A stretch of DNA of 64,000 nt, from NCBI RefSeq assembly GCF_028335745.1, contig NZ_CP116477.1:372001-436000 (forward strand), written 5' to 3'. The stretch is from Pectobacterium sp. A5351 (GTDB taxonomy: Bacteria; Pseudomonadota; Gammaproteobacteria; Enterobacterales; Enterobacteriaceae). Below the pieces are notes generated by a model, which saw only the letters and a program-made list of their open reading frames with translations, was not told where the DNA came from and searched no databases. This document shows positions 58,030-64,000 of the stretch, piece after piece. Position 1 is the first letter of the stretch. Each line of letters begins with the position of its first letter. The position numbers were made by a program, and so were the translations under genes.

Positions 58030-59151
58030 ATGGCTTACCAACTTAATCTTAACTGGCCAGAATTCTTAGAAAAATACTGGCAAAAACAACCTGTTGTATT
58101 GAAGAACGCTTTTCCGAATTTTGTCGATCCGATTACGCCGGATGAGTTGGCGGGTCTGGCGATGGAGGCGGAGGTCGATAGTCGTTTGGTCAGCCATAAA
58201 AAGGGTCAGTGGCAGGCCAGCAACGGGCCGTTTGAGCATTTTGATAATTTGGGCGAAACCGGCTGGTCGCTGTTGGCTCAGGCGGTGAACCACTGGCATG
58301 CGCCGTCGGCTGAACTCGTGCGTCCGTTCCGCGTGTTGCCAGATTGGCGTTTAGATGACCTGATGATTTCCTTTTCCGTACCGGGCGGCGGCGTGGGTCC
58401 GCATATCGATCAGTACGATGTCTTCATCATTCAGGGAATGGGCAGCCGTCGTTGGCGCGTGGGTGACAAGCTGCCGATGCGTCAGTTTTGCTCGCATCCT
58501 GCGTTGCTGCATGTCGATCCTTTCCCGCCGATTATTGATGAAGATCTTGAGCCGGGCGACATTCTCTATATTCCGCCAGGCTTCCCGCACGATGGTTTCA
58601 CTCATGAAACTGCGCTCAACTACTCCGTGGGGTTCCGTGGGCCGAACGGCAGAGATTTAATCAGCAGTTTTGCTGACTACGTGCTGGAGAACGATCTCGG
58701 CGGTGAGCACTATAGCGACCCTGATTTGACCTGTCGTGAGCATCCCGGCCGGGTTGAAGCGTATGAATTTGACCGTCTGCGCGAGATGATGATCGACGTG
58801 ATTAATCAGCCAGAAGCGTTGAAAGCGTGGTTCGGTCGCTTTGTGACGACGCCGCGCCACGAGCTGGATATCGCGCCGGCAGAACCGCCGTACGAGCAGG
58901 ACGAGATTGTGGGCGCGCTGATGGATGGCGATGTGTTGACGCGTCTGAGTGGTCTACGCGTGCTGGAGGTAGGTGGGTGCTACTTCATCAACAGCGAACA
59001 GCTGGACACGGTCGATCCGAAAGCGGCTGATGCGCTGTGTCGTTATACCGTTCTCGGTAAAAAAGAGCTGGGTGCGGCGCTGAAAAATCCAGCTTTTGTG
59101 GCTGAATTAACCGCGCTGGTTAATCAGGGGTACTGGTTCTTCGACGAATAA
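58030..59151 (+). CDS. roxA: Ribosomal protein uL16 arginine hydroxylase RoxA (YcfD)
   Basis: A 373-residue JmjC-type 2-oxoglutarate/Fe(II) oxygenase. E. coli YcfD hydroxylates an arginine of ribosomal protein L16. The iron ligands are seen in GPHIDQYDVF (His-x-Asp) and the distal His in the PPGFPHDGFTHE region. A C-terminal winged-helix-like dimer domain follows. The N-terminus LNWPEFLEKYWQKQPVVLKN is highly conserved. It is a single-gene unit. Confidence 0.95.
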   Translation: MAYQLNLNWPEFLEKYWQKQPVVLKNAFPNFVDPITPDELAGLAMEAEVDSRLVSHKKGQWQASNGPFEHFDNLGETGWSLLAQAVNHWHAPSAELVRPFRVLPDWRLDDLMISFSVPGGGVGPHIDQYDVFIIQGMGSRRWRVGDKLPMRQFCSHPALLHVDPFPPIIDEDLEPGDILYIPPGFPHDGFTHETALNYSVGFRGPNGRDLISSFADYVLENDLGGEHYSDPDLTCREHPGRVEAYEFDRLREMMIDVINQPEALKAWFGRFVTTPRHELDIAPAEPPYEQDEIVGALMDGDVLTRLSGLRVLEVGGCYFINSEQLDTVDPKAADALCRYTVLGKKELGAALKNPAFVAELTALVNQGYWFFDE

Positions 59152-59325
59152 CATGCTTCTCACTGGCGGCTTCTGAGAACACACGGCATGGTGTGGTTCA
59201 AGGCCGCGTCTTAGCCTACGAATGGTCTGCTATTGCTAGCAATTAGTTATTGATTGAATTAATTGGCAATAGGTAAGTGAACTATCTTTTAGGGTGATGT
59301 GAAATCAATCACCCGGAGAGATGCC

Positions 59326-60486
59326 ATGTTTCCTTTACCTCAGTTACTGCGAAGGTTCTTGACGTTATTTTTTGTCATATTTGTCGGCATGATGCCTTTG
59401 CTTTCTTCAGCAGAGGTGACAACGCCCGGGACTTTGATAGGAAAAACGACGCTTGATGCGAAAAATGGCTTACAGGAGGCGGCGGAGCAGTATCTGATTC
59501 GATACCGCTCGTTGAGCGGCGTGGATGGAAAAAGCCCGCGGGAAGACACCGGTGCCGTTTTCATCCCGAAAGGTGAAACGCCAAAAGGGGGCTGGCCCGT
59601 CGTGGTATGGGCGCATGGGACGGTTGGCGTGCAAACAACCTGTGCGCCTTCTCTGAACCCGCGTTCAGCGCGTGATGCGCAGTACTTGAATACGTGGCTG
59701 TCGCTGGGATTTGCCATCGTGGCTCCCGACTATGCGGGGCTCGGATCCTCCGGGTTGCATCACTACCTCAATGCGCGTGGAGAAGCGTGGAGCGTGTTGG
59801 ACGGCGTGAAAGTTGCGCTTGGCGCATTCCCGCTACGCAATCAGCTAACTATTGTGGGGCAGTCGCAAGGGGCACATGTGGCTTTTGCGAGCGCGGGCTA
59901 CCAGCCTGACTATGCGCCGGATCTGCATGTTGTCTCAACCGTCTTGACCGGCACGCCTTATTTTGATGACAAGACCTCTGCAGCGGCACTTTTTGCCGGC
60001 GGCGGTGGGGCGAAAGAGGGCGGCGATCCCAAAATTCCCTATGCGATGTACATGTATCTGTCAGCAGCCGATACGGAAAAAGGGCTGAATGTGGATGATT
60101 ATTTTACGCCGAAAGCCGCTGCTGATGTGTCCGCCGCGCGTGAAATGTGTATCGATGCGTTAACGAAAAAAGTGATGGATGATGGCCTGAATGCGGGCAA
60201 TAGCCTGAAGCCTACAGCACAGGGATTACTGGAAAATCAGACAGCCAGTTTGCGCTATAACACCCTGAAAATTACCCATCCGGTATTTATTGGTACCGGG
60301 ACGCAGGATATTGACGTACCCGCCATCATGCAGCGCGCATTCGCGCGTGATGTCGCTAAAGCCGGAACGTCGGTTGACGTGCATGAATATAAGGGGATGA
60401 ACCACAGTGAAACCGTTAATGTTTCACTGCGTGACTCGGTTCTTTTCGTACTGAAAAATTTGCACGCTGACGCGAAAAAACACTAA
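59326..60486 (+). CDS. Exported lipase-like alpha/beta hydrolase
   Basis: The start is ATG 59326, with GGAGAG in front; the open frame begins at 59299. A signal peptide is clear (LRRFLTLFFVIFVGMMPLLS, cleavage near SSA). The catalytic Ser is in VGQSQGAHVAF. The Asp is probably in GTGTQDIDVP and the His in YKGMNHSETV. The layout and the VVWAHGTVGVQTTCAPSL region fit the secretory-lipase group. Related enzymes act on lipids, esters or plant-derived compounds, and the substrate here is unknown. A strong terminator follows. Confidence 0.82.
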   Translation: MFPLPQLLRRFLTLFFVIFVGMMPLLSSAEVTTPGTLIGKTTLDAKNGLQEAAEQYLIRYRSLSGVDGKSPREDTGAVFIPKGETPKGGWPVVVWAHGTVGVQTTCAPSLNPRSARDAQYLNTWLSLGFAIVAPDYAGLGSSGLHHYLNARGEAWSVLDGVKVALGAFPLRNQLTIVGQSQGAHVAFASAGYQPDYAPDLHVVSTVLTGTPYFDDKTSAAALFAGGGGAKEGGDPKIPYAMYMYLSAADTEKGLNVDDYFTPKAAADVSAAREMCIDALTKKVMDDGLNAGNSLKPTAQGLLENQTASLRYNTLKITHPVFIGTGTQDIDVPAIMQRAFARDVAKAGTSVDVHEYKGMNHSETVNVSLRDSVLFVLKNLHADAKKH

Positions 60487-60503
60487 GCGACGCTTTTACA
60501 CCA

Positions 60504-60534
60504 ACGTTCCGGTGCAACTGCCGGGACGTTATTT
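60504..60534 (+). terminator. Terminator of the lipase-like gene
   Basis: ACGTTCCGG and CCGGGACGT form a 9-bp stem (one T-G pair) followed by TATTTTTCC, 18 bp after the stop. Confidence 0.85.
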
Positions 60535-60691
60535 TTCCTGTTATCGGTGATTCTTCCAATTATCAATAATGCTCCAGCCATCGACGCACGGCCTGATTAT
60601 CTCGGCGGTATTGCCGTTGCCGATATCCTGACATGAATAACGCCAGCAGGTCTTACAGCACGGCTGCATCCATAAATGCATCTTGGCAAAG

Positions 60692-60717
60692 AAAAGGCCC
60701 GATGTTTCCTTCGGGCC
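60692..60717 (-). terminator. Terminator of aspA
   Basis: On the minus strand GGCCCGA and TCGGGCC enclose 8 bases and are followed by TTTTC, about 40 bp past aspA. Confidence 0.85.
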
Positions 60718-60756
60718 TGTGTGACAACTAGCGAAAAGCGTGACAGAAAACAAAAA

Positions 60757-62196
60757 TTAAACGGCTTCGTTTTCGTCGGTGTAACGTTTGGCTTTGTAAG
60801 CCGGGTGCATCAGGTTCTGGATGGAGAAAATGTCGTCCAACTGTTCTTCGGTCAGCAGGCCGCGCTCCAAAACCACTTCGCGTACGCTCTTGCCGGTTTC
60901 GGCACAGATTTTCCCGACGATATCGCCGTTGTGGTGGCCGATGAATGGGTTCAGATAGGTCACGATACCGATAGAGTTGAAAACGTAAGCTTCACACACG
61001 TCTTTGTTGGCGGTGATGCCGTCGACGCATTTTTCCAGCAGGTTGTAGCAGGCGCTGGACAGAATCTGAATGGATTCGAACATCGCTTGTCCGATAACGG
61101 GTTCCATCACGTTCAACTGCAATTGACCCGCTTCTGCCGCCATGGTGACGCAGGTATCGTTGCCGATGACTTTGAAGCACACCTGATTCACGACTTCTGG
61201 TACGACAGGGTTAACTTTGGCTGGCATGATGGACGAGCCCGCCTGCAATTCCGGCAGGTTGATTTCGTTCAGACCAGTGCGCGGGCCAGAAGACAGCAGG
61301 CGCAGGTCGTTACAGATCTTCGACAGTTTCACCGCCACACGTTTCAGGGCGCTGTGCATCATTACGTACGCACCGCAGTCGGAAGTGGCTTCGATCAGGT
61401 CTTCAGCCGGTACGCAAGGCAGGCCGCTGACTTTTGCCAGATGTTGGACGGCCAGCTTCTGGTACTCATCCGGCGTGTTCAGGCGTGTACCGATGGCGGT
61501 TGCGCCCAGGTTCACTTCCAGCAGCAGCTCGGCGGTGCGCAGCAGGTTACGGTTTTCTTCTTTCAACAGCACGTTGAACGCGTGGAATTCCTGACCGAGG
61601 GTCATCGGCACGGCATCCTGCAACTGGGTACGGCCCATTTTCAGGATGTTTTCGAACTCTTTCGCTTTGCGCTCAAAGCCATCGCTCAACTGGGTAATCG
61701 CTTCGACCAGTTTCAGGATGGAGGTGTATACCGCGATGCGGAAGCCGGTTGGGTAAGCATCGTTGGTGGACTGGCATTTGTTCAGGTGGTCGTTCGGATT
61801 CAGGTATTGGTATTCACCTTTCTGGTGACCCATCAGTTCCAGACCGATATTCGCCAGCACTTCGTTGGTGTTCATGTTGACTGACGTACCCGCGCCGCCC
61901 TGATACACATCGACAGGGAATTGGTCCAGGCATTTACCGTTATTCAGCACTTCATCACAGGCTTGCAGAATGGTATCGGCAATTTTACGTGGGATGGTTT
62001 GCAGTTCTTTATTCGCCAGCGCGGCGGCTTTTTTGACCATCACCATAGCGCGGACGAATTCTGGAATATCGCTGATGGTGCTATTGCTAATATAAAAATT
62101 CTCAATCGCACGCAGCGTATGGATACCATAATAGGCATCAGCAGGGACTTCACGGGTACCTAACAGGTCTTCTTCAATACGGATATTCGTTGACAT
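60757..62196 (-). CDS. aspA: Aspartate ammonia-lyase (aspartase)
   Basis: AspA converts aspartate to fumarate and ammonia, feeding anaerobic fumarate respiration and nitrogen supply. The start is ATG 62196 ([18 protein letters not shown]), with GGAAGAAG in front; the frame opens 11 codons earlier. The product is 479 residues. The superfamily signature [11 protein letters not shown] carries the catalytic Ser. [10 protein letters not shown] and [11 protein letters not shown] are substrate-binding stretches. It stands alone, without dcuA beside it in the window. Confidence 0.96.
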   Translation of the reverse strand: MSTNIRIEEDLLGTREVPADAYYGIHTLRAIENFYISNSTISDIPEFVRAMVMVKKAAALANKELQTIPRKIADTILQACDEVLNNGKCLDQFPVDVYQGGAGTSVNMNTNEVLANIGLELMGHQKGEYQYLNPNDHLNKCQSTNDAYPTGFRIAVYTSILKLVEAITQLSDGFERKAKEFENILKMGRTQLQDAVPMTLGQEFHAFNVLLKEENRNLLRTAELLLEVNLGATAIGTRLNTPDEYQKLAVQHLAKVSGLPCVPAEDLIEATSDCGAYVMMHSALKRVAVKLSKICNDLRLLSSGPRTGLNEINLPELQAGSSIMPAKVNPVVPEVVNQVCFKVIGNDTCVTMAAEAGQLQLNVMEPVIGQAMFESIQILSSACYNLLEKCVDGITANKDVCEAYVFNSIGIVTYLNPFIGHHNGDIVGKICAETGKSVREVVLERGLLTEEQLDDIFSIQNLMHPAYKAKRYTDENEAV

Positions 62197-62436
62197 GGGG
62201 CTTCTTCCTTTTTCTTGTTCGATGTACATAGCATCGTTTTCAATATTAAAACTATGATTTTTTTGGGGTTTGTTTTTCCTGCTTTCGGGTTTTCAGGTAA
62301 CACGAACCCACCACGATTTTTATAAAATCATGACTAAAAAGCGTTCTCGGGGAGACGAACATGGAATTAGCATCATTAAATGGCTATGGGTGGATATATT
62401 CCTCCATTTATGTTTTGTCTCCCAATCGTGAATAGT

Positions 62437-62630
<194 letters not shown>

Positions 62631-62640
62631 TCCCTAATGG

Positions 62641-63636
62641 CTATTCCGTATTATCCGGGTTAATCTCAACCAGCTTTTCTATTCCGCGGTTCAGCGTTTT
62701 CAATTTCGGAATAAATACGGTTTTGATAATGTCATGTGTGACATCGCACGCTTCTTCAAAGAACGCGCTGTATTCATCACGGTGCCCGACAATATACAGC
62801 GAGCGCTTAATATTCAGCTGTTCCGGCATATGCGTCAGCACTTCCCTGGAGTGCGCAACGGATTGCAGGAAACTCAGCGGGGTGGTTACCGCCCAACCGA
62901 TGCCTGCCGCTACCATCGACGTTAAGGTATCCGCGTTATCGAACTCGAGCATGTTTGGTACACGGACATCGATGCGGCGCAGGTAACGCTCAATCTGCAT
63001 CCCAATCTGTGAGTTCCGGTTAAAGCGCACTAGCGGCAGTGCGGCGGAAAGCTCACGGATGTCCTCAACCGTTTTGATGCGTTTGCGGTAATCCGGCGGC
63101 GTAATAATGAAATAGCCCTCGGAAAACAGTTGATGGCGCACGACGCTATCGCTGTCGATCAATGGGTCACTGGTGACGATCATATCCAGCTCACGGCGCA
63201 TTAGCGCTTCACCCTGCTGCGGACTGAGCCCGGTACGAATCAGCAACTGCGATGAACTCTTCATCAAACTCTTGGTAAACACCGAACCGCAGGTGATAGC
63301 GAACGAATCCACCAGGCCGATACGCAAGTCGGGTTTAATCCCTTTTCCCGCTTCCAGCACCTGTGCCTTCAGGTTTGCGATCTCCTCCGTCAGGATTTCT
63401 CCGCGGTTTTTCAAGGCAATGCCGTAGGGCGTCAGGACAAAGGGGCGACGAGCCCGGTTAACCAATTTGACGCCGAAATCTTCTTCCAATAACCGGATCG
63501 TTTGCGAAATGGCAGAAGGCGTCAGGCCTAACCGCGCGGCGGCTGCCGTCATGCTGCCTGCTTCTGCCATCGTCACAAAAACATAGACGGCGTACATATC
63601 GATCGATTTATTGGCGGACACTGTGCGTTTAACCAT
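62641..63636 (-). CDS. LysR-family transcriptional regulator
   Basis: A 331-residue regulator; the start is ATG 63636 (MVKRTVSANKSIDMYAV), and the open frame begins with a TTG at 63657. The N-terminal winged helix is at about 12-75 (AGSMTAAAARLGLTPSAISQ as helix-turn-helix). A substrate-binding-like effector domain follows from about 95 (LRIGLVDSFAITCGSVFTKS). Effector and target are unknown. It reads away from the right edge, and LysR genes often regulate the gene on the opposite side, which lies outside the window. Confidence 0.9.
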   Translation of the reverse strand: MVKRTVSANKSIDMYAVYVFVTMAEAGSMTAAAARLGLTPSAISQTIRLLEEDFGVKLVNRARRPFVLTPYGIALKNRGEILTEEIANLKAQVLEAGKGIKPDLRIGLVDSFAITCGSVFTKSLMKSSSQLLIRTGLSPQQGEALMRRELDMIVTSDPLIDSDSVVRHQLFSEGYFIITPPDYRKRIKTVEDIRELSAALPLVRFNRNSQIGMQIERYLRRIDVRVPNMLEFDNADTLTSMVAAGIGWAVTTPLSFLQSVAHSREVLTHMPEQLNIKRSLYIVGHRDEYSAFFEEACDVTHDIIKTVFIPKLKTLNRGIEKLVEINPDNTE

Positions 63637-63936
63637 GTGAGTTTGCCTACGCTGCAAGGTGGATGTCGTCGAAATATGAAGCGTTAGTCTATCTCATCTC
63701 GCTGACCACGACCTCGCTAACTGATGTCAGAATAGTCGGCTAACTTCAGAAAAAATACAGGTTGCATCACTGATTAATTTTTTCTTATTTCTAGCTTTAG
63801 CGGATCTGAAGGTGACGTATGAAGAGCGCTTGAGCACTGCCTGTCAGAGTGATTCTGCTTGGCTGATGTTATTTCCTCCCCGTCTTCAGGGGCTGCCTCT
63901 TAGTTATATTTTTTATGCAAACTGAGGGATGGTTTC

Positions 63937-64000
63937 GTGCGCCATAACACCGATATTTTTATGTTATCTCGTAGCACGCGCCCGACTCGGGACGGCTCAA
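63937..64000 (+). CDS. Possible 5' end of a gene running off the right edge
   Basis: A GTG at 63937 with GAGGGA upstream opens VRHNTDIFMLSRSTRPTRDG and is still open at the edge. It would be divergent from the LysR gene. The stretch is too short to identify or confirm. The rest of 63637-63936 shows no gene and probably holds the divergent promoters. Confidence 0.25.
   Translation, partial: MRHNTDIFMLSRSTRPTRDGS

Noticed and set aside
60676..61884. 402-codon plus-strand open frame
   Set aside because: It is antisense to aspA, which has an unmistakable aspartase sequence; the frame has no recognisable features.

Overview
The window is a chromosomal segment of an enterobacterium. The inference is a soft-rot member of the Pectobacteriaceae, most likely Pectobacterium. 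Housekeeping proteins (ValS, PepA, NrdD, PyrBI, ArgI, RraB, LptFG, AspA) are colinear with and close to their E. coli counterparts. The gene neighbourhoods also match E. coli: nrdDG, pyrLBI-ridA, tabA, argI-rraB-yjgM, valS-holC-pepA-lptFG-leuX. Species assignment rests on recall, not on a search.

Layout. 1-5190: a sucrose regulon on the minus strand (scrK, scrY, scrA, scrB; scrB runs off the left edge), with LacI-type operators upstream of scrK and scrY. 5450-7417: a bactofilin gene with two plausible starts, then a higBA toxin-antitoxin pair bracketed by two isolated type I-E CRISPR-repeat-like sequences. 7443-9107: an HxlR regulator, yhbP and yraR. 9119-18882: anaerobic ribonucleotide reductase (nrdDG, with NrdR, FNR and DnaA-type sites), ridA, the pyrLBI attenuated operon, tabA, two tandem PAS/LuxR-type regulators, argI with ARG boxes, and rraB. 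19004-31145: yjgM, a secreted alpha/beta hydrolase, a chemoreceptor, a second RidA-family gene, valS-holC-pepA and lptFG.

31376-51250: an integration hotspot at tRNA-Leu(CAA), leuX. Two related P4-like islands lie in tandem. Island 1 (about 31461-43740) has an integrase, a HipBA module, a set of CCCCCAC repeats next to a primase/helicase gene, an Ash-like protein, AlpA, a second recombinase, tandem covarying stem-loops, a broken toxin with its antitoxin, and an A+T-rich SIR2-HerA pair, which is a known type of anti-phage system. A copy of the leuX 3' end follows and is interrupted by an IS10-like element. Island 2 (about 45098-51180) has a near-identical integrase, an unrecognised A+T-rich membrane protein, another RelE/HigB-type toxin-antitoxin pair, a primase gene with two in-frame deletions, and rearranged IS3-family and integrase debris.

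51279-57322: an ABC importer operon divergent from a glycerophosphodiester phosphodiesterase and a ROK regulator, which together suggest uptake and hydrolysis of a phosphodiester. 57511-63636: an acetyltransferase, roxA, a secreted lipase-like hydrolase, aspA, a 194-bp palindromic repeat and a LysR regulator.

The core genes look ordinary. The island region holds most of the novelty: interchangeable toxin-antitoxin cargo between conserved island segments, a defence pair, an orphan membrane protein, and structured non-coding DNA.
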